From contig DEIO01000022.1 of the NCBI GenBank assembly GCA_002352545.1, forward strand, positions 62,001 through 126,000: a DNA stretch of 64,000 nt. The letters run 5' to 3'. This stretch comes from Patescibacteria group bacterium UBA2772. GTDB taxonomy: Bacteria > Patescibacteriota > Minisyncoccia > Moranbacterales > DUUL01. Positions 1 through 8,984 of this stretch are shown in pieces. Below the pieces are notes generated by a model. The model did no database searches and was not told the DNA's origin. It worked only from the letters and a program-made list of their open reading frames with translations. Numbering within the stretch: the stretch's first letter is position 1; each line of letters begins with the position of its first letter. The translations under genes were made by a program, and so were the position numbers.

Positions 1-774
1 GATGTTACACTTCCAGGTTCTGAAGAGAGAATAGGTTCAATGCATATTATTTCGAGGATTCAAAAAGAGATTGAAGGTATTTTTATTTCAATGGGATTTG
101 AAATAGGAGATGGTCCAGAAGTGGAAACAGAATGGTATAATTTCACAGCTTTGAATGTACCAGCTGATCATCCTGCAAGAGATATGCAAGACACATTTTG
201 GCTTAAGCAAAAAAAGAAAGACAATGAGGGTGGTGAAGAAAAGCTTTTACCAAGAACGCAGCTTTCTCCAGACCAGATTCATTATATGCAAAGTCACAAA
301 CCACCATTTCGAGTTATTGTTCCTGGTAGAGTTTATCGAAACGAAGCAACCGATGCTACTCATGAACATACATTTCATCAATTTGAGGTCCTAGTTGTAG
401 GAAAAGATATTTCTGTTGCAAATTTTAGACACGTAGCTAGAACTTTTTTTTCAAGTTTTTTTGGAAAAGAACTTGAAATTCGTTTAAGACCAGGATATTT
501 TCCTTTTACAGAGCCTAGTTTTGAATTTGATATTTCATGTACAGTGTGTGGCGGTAAAGGTTGTAGATCTTGTAAAAATACTGGTTGGCTTGAGGTTGGA
601 GGATGTGGAATAGTTAATCAAAGGGTTTTTGAAAATGCTGGATACAAGAAAGATCAGTGGCAGGGTTTTGCATGGGGATTCGGTATGGAAAGACTTGCGA
701 TGATGAAATATAAAATTGATGATATTCGCTTGTTTATGGGAGGAGACTTGAGATTTTTGAGGCAATTTAAATAA
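1..774 (+). CDS. pheS: Phenylalanine--tRNA ligase alpha subunit, 5' end cut off
   Basis: Alpha subunit of phenylalanyl-tRNA synthetase, which charges tRNA-Phe as an alpha2beta2 complex with PheT in the cytoplasm. The frame is open from base 1, so the N-terminal coiled coil and the real start lie upstream; the visible part begins with DVTLPG, the usual lead-in to the catalytic core. Class II motif 2 (FRVIVPGRVYRNEATD) and motif 3 (GFAWGFGMERLAM, near the C-terminus) are present. A C-x2-C-x4-C-x2-C cluster (CTVCGGKGCRSC) lies between them, as in many bacterial PheS. The partner gene pheT follows only after two unrelated membrane genes, an interrupted pheST arrangement. Confidence 0.97.
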   Translation, partial: DVTLPGSEERIGSMHIISRIQKEIEGIFISMGFEIGDGPEVETEWYNFTALNVPADHPARDMQDTFWLKQKKKDNEGGEEKLLPRTQLSPDQIHYMQSHKPPFRVIVPGRVYRNEATDATHEHTFHQFEVLVVGKDISVANFRHVARTFFSSFFGKELEIRLRPGYFPFTEPSFEFDISCTVCGGKGCRSCKNTGWLEVGGCGIVNQRVFENAGYKKDQWQGFAWGFGMERLAMMKYKIDDIRLFMGGDLRFLRQFK

Positions 775-806
775 ATTTCTTGAGTGTTAATTTATAAATA
801 AAGAGT

Positions 807-1631
807 ATGAACGCCAGAACGATTATGTGGAGTATGTTAGTTGTTTTTATGATTACGAGTGTTTTTTCGATTGTGATGGCTAATATTGATAGAATATTTG
901 CTTTTGAGGAAGTTTCGATTGAAGCGGAGACTTGTAAAGGAGAACTATTGGATATAAATGAAGCTAGTTTTGAGATAGAAAAAGACAAAATTTGCTCTAT
1001 AGGAACTTATCGCGAAGAGAATACTTCAATGTGTTCACAATGTTCACAAAATTGTAGTAGGGAAATGGTCAGTGTTTATGAACTTGATGATAAATTAGAA
1101 AATATCGACGGAATTAATGGAGAAAAAACAGTTTTTGTTTGTGGTAGTGTTATTGAAGTAAGTGAGTTGCCAACAATTGCTGGGCCAGATTCATTGGGAG
1201 TTGAAAATGACAAGAAAATTAAAGCTAAAAAACTAAAAGTTGAGATATTTGCTGAAATTGATTTTCCAGAAATTTCAATTTCAAAAGCTGAATTAGAAAA
1301 ATACAAAACTAACAAAGAGGCAATTTTTATTTTAGAATTCAATAATCCTTTTGAGCAGGATCTTAAGATAAAGATTAATATGAAGGATGATGAAATTTTT
1401 CAAAGTGCTATTTTAAAAGGAAATAGTGTTTCGAAAGTTAGATATGTGTATACAAGTGATCCAAATACTGAAAGCAAAAGAAATGATAGTTTTGATGTGA
1501 CTGTGATTAATGATTATGTTAGTGAAGATAATTTTAAGAAGGATTATTACGAAGGAATCGGAAATGAGAAAGAAAATCTAGTTGTGTTTGTGGAAAAATT
1601 TATAAATCTAGATGACATTGAAAAGAAATAA
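807..1631 (+). CDS. Hypothetical single-TM exported protein
   Basis: No family recognised. The 274-residue product has one hydrophobic segment at about residues 8-26, probably a signal anchor, so the rest should lie outside the membrane. Three cysteines in close spacing (residues 76, 79, 83: C-x2-C-x3-C) follow, preceded by Cys 43 and Cys 63, which suggests disulfides or metal binding. The remainder is acidic and beta-rich with no obvious repeat. It sits between pheS and pheT, 17 bases ahead of another membrane gene, and probably shares their transcript. The ATG start has no clear ribosome site, as is usual for the core genes here. Confidence 0.7.
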   Translation: MNARTIMWSMLVVFMITSVFSIVMANIDRIFAFEEVSIEAETCKGELLDINEASFEIEKDKICSIGTYREENTSMCSQCSQNCSREMVSVYELDDKLENIDGINGEKTVFVCGSVIEVSELPTIAGPDSLGVENDKKIKAKKLKVEIFAEIDFPEISISKAELEKYKTNKEAIFILEFNNPFEQDLKIKINMKDDEIFQSAILKGNSVSKVRYVYTSDPNTESKRNDSFDVTVINDYVSEDNFKKDYYEGIGNEKENLVVFVEKFINLDDIEKK

Positions 1632-1648
1632 AATTTAAAATACTTTAA

Positions 1649-2788
1649 ATGGAAATTATAATTTTGATTTTACCCTTGATTTTGGTTGGTGTGGTTATGT
1701 ATCTTTTAAATATTGAGAAACAAAAAATGAATGATGATAAACTTTATAAAAAGGACATAGAAAGTTCTAGTGAAAAAAACAATCCAGCATTTCACTTGTT
1801 TTTATATCTAGTTTCCTTTATTTCAGTTGGTTTTTTAGTTGCCGGTATAATAATTTCTTTTTTTCAAGCAATAAACAAATTTGTACCAGATGACTTTTTG
1901 GATAGGGATAGTTCTTATTTTGATAACGATATTATGAGATTTGGTTTGTCAGCATTAATTGTTACAATTCCTTTATATTATGGAATCTTGTATTTACTAA
2001 ACAAAAAGCTTAAGAGAGATGAGATCCCAGCTGATTCTTTGGTGAGAAAGACTATTACTTATTTAGCATTGGTTGCGTTTTTTGGGATGACATTAGGTAG
2101 CTTAGTGGGTCTAGTTTACAACTATTTCGATGGTGAACTCACTGCAAGATTTGTGTTTAAGACTTTTATATTTCTACTTACTTCTTTGTTTTTCTTTGGG
2201 TTTTATTTCTGGGAAATTAGAAGGTCTACTTTTTCTAGTAGATTGTTTTTAAGATTTTTTATAGCTTCAATGGTCTTAGCCATTGTATCTTTGGTTTTAG
2301 GGCTTTTCGTAATTGATAGTCCAAGCTTAACTAGAATTAAAAAAACTGATAAGGAATTAATTAGAAGAATGGAGAACGCTGGAAGATCTGTTAATGGTAA
2401 ATACAGAAACGAGGATTCTACTGGTACAAAAAACATGAGTCAAAAAGAGAGGAAAGATTTAGTTATTACAGAAATGGCAAAAAATGGAAAGGGTCCGAAA
2501 GAAATTGAAGAGTTTATTGATAAGTTCTATAGTGGAGAAGAAGTCGATAGCTTACCAACCATTTCACAGATGCAAGGTTTGATTGATGAGGATATAATCT
2601 ATAATCCTGTTAAGGATGGTAGGTATGAACTTTGCGGAACTTTTAGAGGAAGTGATTCAGGTAACAACGATAGATGGCAAACAGATAGAAAAAAATGGGC
2701 ACATCCTGCTGGATATCATTGTTTTGTTTTTGATGCAGGAATACAATCAGGATATTCTGTTTATCCGGTTCAAATGAAAGTAGAATAA
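1649..2788 (+). CDS. Multi-pass membrane protein, DUF5671-like
   Basis: A 379-residue integral membrane protein with about six hydrophobic helices: one at residues 3-21 and the others between about 47 and 222. A soluble C-terminal part of about 150 residues follows. The helices around NPAFHLFLYLVSFISVGF and the following segments resemble the DUF5671 family, which is common in CPR genomes and has no known function; this match is from memory of the family and only moderately certain. It is placed 17 bases after the preceding hypothetical gene and just ahead of pheT, so co-transcription is likely. The C-terminal domain (residues 230-379, with a CGTFRGSDSG stretch) is not recognised. Confidence 0.65.
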   Translation: MEIIILILPLILVGVVMYLLNIEKQKMNDDKLYKKDIESSSEKNNPAFHLFLYLVSFISVGFLVAGIIISFFQAINKFVPDDFLDRDSSYFDNDIMRFGLSALIVTIPLYYGILYLLNKKLKRDEIPADSLVRKTITYLALVAFFGMTLGSLVGLVYNYFDGELTARFVFKTFIFLLTSLFFFGFYFWEIRRSTFSSRLFLRFFIASMVLAIVSLVLGLFVIDSPSLTRIKKTDKELIRRMENAGRSVNGKYRNEDSTGTKNMSQKERKDLVITEMAKNGKGPKEIEEFIDKFYSGEEVDSLPTISQMQGLIDEDIIYNPVKDGRYELCGTFRGSDSGNNDRWQTDRKKWAHPAGYHCFVFDAGIQSGYSVYPVQMKVE

Positions 2789-2819
2789 AATTAAAATATA
2801 ATAAGTTGAGTTTTTGATT

Positions 2820-5189
2820 ATGAAATATTCTTACAAATGGTTAAAAGAGATTAGTTGTACAAAGAAAAATCCAGAAGATTTAATGAAAATGGTTGGTCTT
2901 AAGGGTTTTGAACTAGAGAATTTTGAAAATTTTTCAACTAAGTATGAAAAAATTGTAGTTGGTGAAATTTTGGAATTCCATGCTCACCCAAATGCTAATA
3001 ACCTAAGATTGGTAAAAGTCGGGCTTGGAAAAGGAAAGGAAACTCAAATTGTTTGTGGTGCTAGTAATTTCGAAGTTTGGGATAAAATTCCAGTTGCATT
3101 GATTGGGGCAATAGTTCCGCTCAATGGAATGAAGATTAAGAGGGTTGATCTAAGAGGTGAATTTTCCGAAGGAATGCTTTGTTCGGAGGAAGAACTATGT
3201 TTAGGAAAAGATTCAAGCGGGATTATGATTTTAGATGAAAAGTTGGCTGTTGGAATTTCTTTAGCAGAAGCCTTGGGACTAGATGATGTAGTGATGGACT
3301 TTGATGTTTTGCCTAATAGAGCACATGATTGCTTGAGCCATATTGGGATAGCACGAGAAATTTGTGTAATGGAAGGAACTGATCTTAAAAATGTATATTT
3401 TGATTTTAAAGATGAGATTGGTAACGATAATTTAAATATTGATATACAAAACAAAGAGGCTTGTCCTAGATATTCGGCTGTGATTTTGGAAAATATTGAA
3501 ATCGTACCATCACCGAGTTGGATGCAATCTAGATTAATAGCAAGCGGAATGGAACCTATTAATAATGTTGTTGATATTACAAATTATGTAATGCTTGAAA
3601 CTGGTAGTCCTTTGCATGCATTTGATTTTAACAACATTGCAAATGAAGAAGGACAAGTGGAAATTGAAGTCAGAAATGCCTTTAAAGATGAGAAAATGAC
3701 ATTGTTAGATGGAAAAGAGTTAAAGTTAGATGAACGAGATTTGGTTATAGCAAATAAGCAGAAAAATCTTGCGTTAGCTGGAATCAAAGGAGGACTAGAA
3801 TCTGGAATAAACAAGGAAACAACTAAGATTGTGCTGGAGGCTGCAAGTTTCAAGGCTTTTAGTATTAGAAAATCAAGACAGAGACACGGGCTTTCAACTG
3901 AATCACAAATTCGTTTTGAAAAGGCAATTTCTCCGAAACTTTCAGGGTATGCGTTAGCAAGAGCAACAGAATTATTAAAAGAATATGCAACTGCAACTGC
4001 AATTTCATTTAAAGACCAATCATTTTTTGGTGACAAAGACCAATTTCAAAGATTCAGCTTTGATTACGCAAATAAACTCTTAGGGGAAAAAATAGAAAAC
4101 AAAGAAATGACTAAAATCATTTCTAATCTTGGTTTCGAAACTGTAAGAGAAGATGAAAGTAGTATTGAAGTAAAGGTTCCTTTTTGGAGGCTTGATATTG
4201 AAGGAGAAGCTGATTTGGTTGAAGAAGTTGGAAGAATTGTGGGGTATGATAATATCGATATTTCATCGATAAAAGAGGATATTACACCCGCAAAGAATAA
4301 CAATATACGTAAGTTTGAATGGGAGCTTATAGGAGAGTTTAATGGTCTTGGTTTTGATGAGGTTAGACTCTATTCTTTTTATAGTAAAAAAGATGCTGAA
4401 AATTGTGGGATTAGCATAGAACATTTTGAAGTAGAAAATCCATTAAGTGAAGAGCTGGCGTTTATGAGGGTTTCTCTTCTGCCAAACTTATTAAGAAGTG
4501 CAGGTCAGAATGTTAAATATTTCTCTAAATTTTCTTTATTTGAACTTGGTCGAGAATACTATAACGATACAAGAGGAGAAGTACGAAAAGTTTCAGGAGT
4601 TTTATTTGACTCTACAAAGAAGGATTCAAGTGAGTTTTATATACTTAAAGGGAAAATATCAGCTTTGATTGGAAAAATTTCAAATAAAGAAGTTTGTTTC
4701 AAGGCTCCAAGTAATTGGAATAATAATATTTATCACAAAACTAGAACAGCAGAGGTTTTTATTGATGGAAATAGCGTTGGATTTGTTGGACAAATCAATA
4801 AAGTAGTTGCCAAAAAGTTTGGAATCAAAAAACCTATTGTAGCTTTTGAATTAGATGTAGATTCGCTTTTTGTTGCAGGAGTTAATAGAGATATGTTTAC
4901 TCAAATTAATAAATTTCCAGATGTATTAAGAGATCTTTCTATGTTCGTTGATGCTAAAAAAGAGGCAACTGAAATCTTTGATATTATCAAAAAAACTGGT
5001 GGTGAGTTATTGAGAAAAACGGAGTTATTCGATGTATATGAAGATGTTGAAAATAATAGAAAATCATTAGCTTTTCATTTGATTTTCAATAAAAAAGATG
5101 CCACACTTGAAAGTGATGAAGTTGATTTATTGATGAATAAAATCATTGACGCGTTAGGATCATCCCAGGTTGAAGTCAGGATTAAGTAA
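2820..5189 (+). CDS. pheT: Phenylalanine--tRNA ligase beta subunit
   Basis: Beta subunit of phenylalanyl-tRNA synthetase; it holds the editing site and binds tRNA-Phe. The ATG at 2820 gives MKYSYKWLKE, which matches the usual PheT N-terminus; an in-frame TTG lies two codons upstream. Domains in order: EMAP/OB-type tRNA-binding domain (about residues 40-150), B3/B4 editing domain (about 200-380, with MLETGSPLHAFDF), B5 domain (about 400-480), a catalytic-like core, and a C-terminal FDX-ACB domain beginning near FPDVLRDLSMFVD. At 789 residues it has the usual bacterial length. It should assemble with the PheS encoded 2 kb upstream. Confidence 0.97.
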   Translation: MKYSYKWLKEISCTKKNPEDLMKMVGLKGFELENFENFSTKYEKIVVGEILEFHAHPNANNLRLVKVGLGKGKETQIVCGASNFEVWDKIPVALIGAIVPLNGMKIKRVDLRGEFSEGMLCSEEELCLGKDSSGIMILDEKLAVGISLAEALGLDDVVMDFDVLPNRAHDCLSHIGIAREICVMEGTDLKNVYFDFKDEIGNDNLNIDIQNKEACPRYSAVILENIEIVPSPSWMQSRLIASGMEPINNVVDITNYVMLETGSPLHAFDFNNIANEEGQVEIEVRNAFKDEKMTLLDGKELKLDERDLVIANKQKNLALAGIKGGLESGINKETTKIVLEAASFKAFSIRKSRQRHGLSTESQIRFEKAISPKLSGYALARATELLKEYATATAISFKDQSFFGDKDQFQRFSFDYANKLLGEKIENKEMTKIISNLGFETVREDESSIEVKVPFWRLDIEGEADLVEEVGRIVGYDNIDISSIKEDITPAKNNNIRKFEWELIGEFNGLGFDEVRLYSFYSKKDAENCGISIEHFEVENPLSEELAFMRVSLLPNLLRSAGQNVKYFSKFSLFELGREYYNDTRGEVRKVSGVLFDSTKKDSSEFYILKGKISALIGKISNKEVCFKAPSNWNNNIYHKTRTAEVFIDGNSVGFVGQINKVVAKKFGIKKPIVAFELDVDSLFVAGVNRDMFTQINKFPDVLRDLSMFVDAKKEATEIFDIIKKTGGELLRKTELFDVYEDVENNRKSLAFHLIFNKKDATLESDEVDLLMNKIIDALGSSQVEVRIK

Positions 5190-5207
5190 TATTCATTTTA
5201 CAATAAA

Positions 5208-6395
5208 ATGAGGAATAAAAACGAAAACAAAAAAGAATCATATAACACAATAGAGGAGGCTGTTTTAGCTATTTTTGTTAATAAAAAAAACCGAAAAAGA
5301 ATGTTCATGGTTTTGTTTTTGTTATCCATTGTAGGCGCAGTTATTATATTAACTGGAACGCATTTTTTACTTAAACAACAGTCAATTATAGAACAAAACA
5401 AGGATATAGACTGGAGGAATGAGCATGCTATATTAAAGCAACTAAAATTATCCAGGCAAGGCAATGAAGAGTCCATTGACTACTTGGTTAATAGTGAGAT
5501 GGCAAGAATAAAAACAGATAATATTGATTCAAAAGTCGAGATGTTTTTTGTTGGGGATTTGATGCTTGATCGTTACAATAGACAATTAATCCAGATGCAT
5601 GGTGCAGAATGGATAACCAAAGAAATAAATCATTTATTTTTAGATAATGATTTGAATGTTGTTAACTTAGAAGGTCCAATTACTAGAGAAAAATCGGTAT
5701 CAGTTGGTTCTAAGGAAGGTGCTAAGAATAATTATGTTTTTACTTTTGATCCGAAGAATACTAATGAATTTTTAAAATATAATAAGTTAAATCTTATCAA
5801 TTTAGGGAATAACCATGTTCTGAATTTTGGGAAGGATGGTTTGGATTATACCAAGGGATTTCTTCTAACTAAGAAAGTGGAATTTTTTGGTGATATTAAA
5901 AATGAAGGAGCGGGATATATCAAAAAGAATATAAATGGTACTAAAGTTTCTTTTGTTAGCTATAATCAGTTTGGTGGAAATGGTTTTGATAGTGTTTTGA
6001 AAAATATTGAGAACTTAGAAGAGTCTAGTGATATTACGATTGTATATACTCATTGGGGGCAGGAATACAAACTTAATGAAAATGAATCTCAAAAGAAAAG
6101 GGCGCATAATATGATTGATGTTGGTGCTGACTTAATAATTGGTTCACATCCACACGTAGTTCAATCTATTGAAAACTACAAAGGGAAGACAATCTTCTAT
6201 TCATTAGGTAATTTTGTTTTTGATCAATATTTTTCTAAGGATACAATGATTGGACTTGGTGTGAAAGCTTTTGTCGATAAGGAGAATGATTTAACATTTG
6301 AATTAATTCCTCTTGAGCTTACAAAAGGTGGCCAAATGAAAATTTCTGGTAAAGAAGAAAATGGTTTGTTAATGAAAAGGATTTTGAAAAAATAG
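5208..6395 (+). CDS. CapA-family (poly-gamma-glutamate capsule type) metallophosphatase-fold protein
   Basis: A 395-residue protein with a short cytoplasmic N-terminus, one TM helix (about residues 24-45) and an extracytoplasmic domain of the CapA/PGA_cap family. The family motifs are clear: FVGDLMLDR, VNLEGPIT, NLGNNHVLNFG, YTHWGQEY and IIGSHPHVVQ followed by YSLGNFVFDQ. These carry the Asp, His and Asn residues that form a calcineurin-like metal site. Family members are linked to poly-gamma-glutamate capsules or to other wall polymers, but no capB/capC is present here, so the substrate is unknown. The gene ends just before a strong terminator. Confidence 0.88.
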   Translation: MRNKNENKKESYNTIEEAVLAIFVNKKNRKRMFMVLFLLSIVGAVIILTGTHFLLKQQSIIEQNKDIDWRNEHAILKQLKLSRQGNEESIDYLVNSEMARIKTDNIDSKVEMFFVGDLMLDRYNRQLIQMHGAEWITKEINHLFLDNDLNVVNLEGPITREKSVSVGSKEGAKNNYVFTFDPKNTNEFLKYNKLNLINLGNNHVLNFGKDGLDYTKGFLLTKKVEFFGDIKNEGAGYIKKNINGTKVSFVSYNQFGGNGFDSVLKNIENLEESSDITIVYTHWGQEYKLNENESQKKRAHNMIDVGADLIIGSHPHVVQSIENYKGKTIFYSLGNFVFDQYFSKDTMIGLGVKAFVDKENDLTFELIPLELTKGGQMKISGKEENGLLMKRILKK

Positions 6396-6420
6396 GTTTT
6401 TGGGGATTTGTTTGAAAAAG

Positions 6421-6462
6421 AAAAACGCCTCCACCTGGAAGATTCCTGGCGGAGGCGTTTTT
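6421..6462. terminator. Bidirectional intrinsic terminator after the CapA gene
   Basis: Perfect 12-bp stem AAAAACGCCTCC / GGAGGCGTTTTT with a loop of 18 bases. A U-run is produced in both directions, so it can end the CapA transcript and the minus-strand unit at 6530-7011. Confidence 0.9.
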
Positions 6463-6529
6463 CCGAAACAGTTCAAGGGATGGTTAAGAGTTTACTACAG
6501 TTTTTTTATTTTTTATAAATTGTTCGGCT

Positions 6530-7011
6530 CTAAATTGTGAGCCAGGTATGATGGTTTGTTGTCGCATGATGACTTGTCTGATTTACGGGGAGTGAGCATG
6601 TCACAATGTTGATAGATACCAATTCTCTGTTAGTTAAGTGATTCCTTCCGACGATGTCGAATTTTTTCATCATATCGCTATAGGCGGTAAACTGAGCCAG
6701 AATCGTGGCATCCGCGTTACTTATGACAGTAAAATTCGTCACAATGTCGATGGGTACAATCCTCCATTGTCTGGAACCGTATGATGGGTCCTGGAAGCCA
6801 TCATCTCATCATAGAGATTTTTCTCGGAATAAACCTGAGGGTTCGTAGCCCCAATCAAGATTAAGGGTATTCAGGAGAGATTAATAGTTGGCATATTAGC
6901 ATCGGTGATTTTATCAATAATCGATGATGCAAAAGATGTTCCGCAAAATGCGATAAAGAGCGTTATGATGCCTGTTAACGGCATCATCCAATTGCCGAAA
7001 AGTTTTTTCAT
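6530..7011 (-). pseudogene. Broken small secreted-protein gene (cassette A)
   Basis: The minus strand starts with a textbook ribosome site, AAGGAGGTTACATG, at 7011. A signal-peptide-like sequence follows (positively charged start, hydrophobic core, FCGTSFA-SS cleavage-like end). The frame meets TGA at 6871-6873 after 46 residues. The same frame is then open again for about 40 codons, and a different frame carries on for 70 residues down to 6530 (ISNADATILAQFTAYSDMMKKF). The simplest reading is a small exported protein gene with one nonsense and one frameshift lesion. A functional 46-residue secreted peptide (6871-7011) is the alternative. The unit has its own terminator at 6421-6462. Confidence 0.45.
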
Positions 7012-7133
7012 GTAACCTCCTTTTAAAAGGCGTTTGATGTTTAAATACGATTCTTAAAAAATAAAGTATCTCTTTTAATGAACTAATACTATAAAAGCAT
7101 AAATATGTACTATTTGTTAATTTGCAAGTTAAT

Positions 7134-7172
7134 AAAAAAAATGCCCCAGCCTAATATTTTGGCAGGGGCATC
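7134..7172 (-). terminator. Intrinsic terminator of the 7242-7562 gene
   Basis: Read on the minus strand: ATGCCCC, TGCC, an AT loop, GGCT, GGGGCAT, then a run of eight T. The stem is about 10 bp with a small bulge. It lies about 70 bases past the stop codon of the minus-strand gene. Confidence 0.85.
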
Positions 7173-7241
7173 ACAGTTCTCTAGACAGTTTCCATTGCGA
7201 ACTTGCTGTTCGCCTTAGTTTGCTAATTTCAAAGTACTTTC

Positions 7242-7562
7242 TCAGATACTGATGACTCTTTTCTCTGGATAAATCCAGACGGGGAACTCTTCTTTGAAAA
7301 CATCATCAGAGCTATTGTCTTCTCGAAAAGATTCTTTGTCTTGGATTCTTTGGGGCTCACTCACCACCTCATCTACTGCAGGCTCCTTGATTTGAGAGTT
7401 AACTGTTTCTTCTTCGCCCGCAAACATCAATTCGTGAGCTGAAAGAGAGTTAGAAATACTCGTCTCAAGTTGCAGCCATGGCGAGGTTCTTTTTTCAGTT
7501 GTAGCAATAAACAGTGCAATGACCATTGAAATGGCCAGTGTAAGGGTTGTAACATTTTTCAA
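7242..7562 (-). CDS. Small single-TM acidic protein (cassette B)
   Basis: No family recognised. The start is taken as TTG at 7562 because AAAGGAG lies seven bases upstream; an upstream TTG at 7583 is in frame but lacks this site. The product has 106 residues: a hydrophobic N-terminal segment (about residues 4-22, signal peptide or anchor) and then an acidic, probably disordered tail ending in EEFPVWIYPEKRVISI. It has its own promoter (TTGACA-17-TTTAAT at 7625-7653) and its own terminator. This strong-SD, self-contained layout is unlike the neighbouring core genes but is shared with other small genes in the window. Confidence 0.6.
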   Translation of the reverse strand: MKNVTTLTLAISMVIALFIATTEKRTSPWLQLETSISNSLSAHELMFAGEEETVNSQIKEPAVDEVVSEPQRIQDKESFREDNSSDDVFKEEFPVWIYPEKRVISI

Positions 7563-7624
7563 GATGAAACTCCTTTCCCTCAAGAGAGGGTTCTAAGCCG
7601 TCTTTTATGAGAACTGTTATTCAA

Positions 7625-7653
7625 ATTAAAACATTTTTTTATAATTTTGTCAA
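7625..7653 (-). promoter_or_regulatory. Sigma70-type promoter of the 7242-7562 gene
   Basis: Minus strand TTGACA (7648-7653), 17-base spacer, TTTAAT (7625-7630). The -10 context ATGTTTTAAT recurs in the promoter at 38329-38357. Confidence 0.7.
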
Positions 7654-7716
7654 TGGTTTATAAAAGGTGAATATAGTATATAATTTAATGGTAAATTTAA
7701 ATATTCAGCTAAAGAA

Positions 7717-8391
7717 ATGGATTTGCCAAAGGTTATTGTGGAGCAGGAACTTGCAAGTAAAGGGTTTCAAATGGTTTTAGGGATTGATGAAGTTGGCAGA
7801 GGTCCGTTGGCTGGACCTGTTGTTGCTGCTGCTGCATGGGTTCATCCTAGAGCTTTGACTAAAGATTTTAAAGAAAGAAGTTTAGTCAGAGACAGTAAAA
7901 AGTTGAGTGAAAAACAGCGCCTTCGGATTTGTGAATATATCTCGAACAGCGATGATTTTATTATTGGTATTGGCGAGGTTTCTCATGGCATAATCGATAA
8001 AATAAATATCTTAAATGCGACTTTGTTGGCTATGAGATTTGCTGTAGAAGATGTTTCTTCTAAAATAGAGGAGAGTGGGATTTTTGAAAAAGATTTTGAT
8101 TATTTGAATAAATGTCTATTGGTTGATGGTAATCGTGAAGTTCCTAAAATGGAGATGAAACAAAGATTGTTTACAAAAGGTGACGCAAGAATATTCTCAA
8201 TTGCAGTTGCTTCAATTTGTGCTAAAGTCTATAGAGATGAATTAATGGTTCAACATCATGAGACATGGCCTTGGTTTGGTTTTGATACTCATAAAGGCTA
8301 TGGCACAAAGAGGCACCTAGAAGCTTTACAGAAAAGAGGACCTTGCTTAATCCATCGTAAGAGTTTTGGGCCAGTAAAGAGTCTTCTCTAG
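7717..8391 (+). CDS. rnhB: Ribonuclease HII
   Basis: Removes RNA from RNA-DNA hybrids, including single ribonucleotides misinserted in DNA. The active-site segment GIDEVGRGPLAGPVVAAA (about residues 22-39) carries the first Asp-Glu pair. The later GDARIFSIAVASICAKVYRD block holds further conserved residues, and the C-terminal GYGTKRHLEAL is typical. At 224 residues it has normal length. The ATG at 7717 is the natural start, since the catalytic motif follows at the usual distance. It ends close to a bidirectional terminator shared with the convergent tRNA-Leu gene. Confidence 0.96.
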   Translation: MDLPKVIVEQELASKGFQMVLGIDEVGRGPLAGPVVAAAAWVHPRALTKDFKERSLVRDSKKLSEKQRLRICEYISNSDDFIIGIGEVSHGIIDKINILNATLLAMRFAVEDVSSKIEESGIFEKDFDYLNKCLLVDGNREVPKMEMKQRLFTKGDARIFSIAVASICAKVYRDELMVQHHETWPWFGFDTHKGYGTKRHLEALQKRGPCLIHRKSFGPVKSLL

Positions 8392-8423
8392 CTCATTTTG
8401 GTGGTTAAAGTGCTGTAAAAATA

Positions 8424-8447
8424 GAAAAACACCCTGTTGGGTGTTTT
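8424..8447. terminator. Bidirectional terminator between rnhB and tRNA-Leu
   Basis: AAAAACACCC TGTT GGGTGTTTT: a short stem with a U-run in both directions, located between the convergent rnhB and tRNA-Leu genes. Confidence 0.85.
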
Positions 8448-8451
8448 GATG

Positions 8452-8535
8452 TGCCTCGGGAGAGAATCGAACTCTCACAGTATTACTACTACACGATTTT
8501 GAGTCGTGCGCGTCTACCAATTCCGCCACCGAGGC
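8452..8535 (-). tRNA. tRNA-Leu (anticodon CAA)
   Basis: A class II tRNA on the minus strand. The acceptor stem is GCCTCGG / CCGAGGC with discriminator A. The anticodon stem CACGA / TCGTG encloses the loop CTCAAAA, so the anticodon is CAA (codon UUG). The long variable arm is AGTA GTAA TACT. The T arm is GAGAG TTCGATT CTCTC. CCA is not encoded, because CATC follows the discriminator, so CCA must be added after transcription. Confidence 0.95.
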
Positions 8536-8552
8536 TTGACAATCTAGAACTA

Positions 8553-8581
8553 ATGATATACAAGCAAATACATTCTGTCAA
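8553..8581 (-). promoter_or_regulatory. Promoter of tRNA-Leu
   Basis: Minus strand TTGACA (8576-8581), 17-base spacer, TATCAT (8553-8558), about 18 bases before the mature 5' end of the tRNA. It is back-to-back with the rpmF promoter. Confidence 0.8.
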
Positions 8582-8608
8582 TTCTTTTTTTGGGTACTAT
8601 TTTTAGTA

Positions 8609-8637
8609 TTGCAAAAAGCTTTTCTTTGTGTTATTAT
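8609..8637 (+). promoter_or_regulatory. Promoter of rpmF-nusB
   Basis: TTGCAA (8609-8614), 17-base spacer, TATTAT (8632-8637), followed by a leader of about 60 bases to the rpmF start. Confidence 0.7.
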
Positions 8638-8704
8638 GCATGTAGTCCAAAAATGACTTTTGGACATTATTATTTATTTTGGATAAAAAAATTAAGTTAA
8701 AGTA

Positions 8705-8917
8705 ATGGCAGTACCAAAGCAAAGACACAATAGAAGTCGAACGAGAAGGAGAAGAGGTGGACATGACAAACAGAAACAGCTTTCTTTAGTAGAGTGTTCT
8801 AGTTGTGCACAAAAGATTGAAGCGCATAAAATTTGTCCTTTTTGTGGATCATTTAAAGGAGTAGAAGTTATCAATATGACAGCTAGTGTTAAGAAGGCAG
8901 AAAAAAACAAAAGGTAA
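8705..8917 (+). CDS. rpmF: 50S ribosomal protein L32
   Basis: Structural protein of the large ribosomal subunit. The MAVPKQRHNRSRTRRRR start is diagnostic of L32, and a CxxC...CxxC zinc ribbon follows (CSSC near residue 32, CPFC near residue 45). At 70 residues it is slightly longer than the common 56-60 because of a Lys-rich C-terminal tail. nusB follows 67 bases downstream and is probably co-transcribed. Confidence 0.96.
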   Translation: MAVPKQRHNRSRTRRRRGGHDKQKQLSLVECSSCAQKIEAHKICPFCGSFKGVEVINMTASVKKAEKNKR

Positions 8918-8984
8918 CAACTTTTTGTTTTTTAGTAGTAGGTATTGTTTTTTTTAAAATATTTTTGTGTTAATCAAATCAATT

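Noticed and set aside
6871..6873. TGA recoding as glycine or tryptophan (alternative genetic code)
   Set aside because: TGA ends intact genes elsewhere (the RDD protein gene at 14335, the serine recombinase at 20489), so it acts as a stop here.
8347..8529. Open frame on the minus strand beginning MAELVDAHDSKSC
   Set aside because: It is the direct translation of tRNA-Leu plus flanking terminator, a well-known artefact of tRNA genes.
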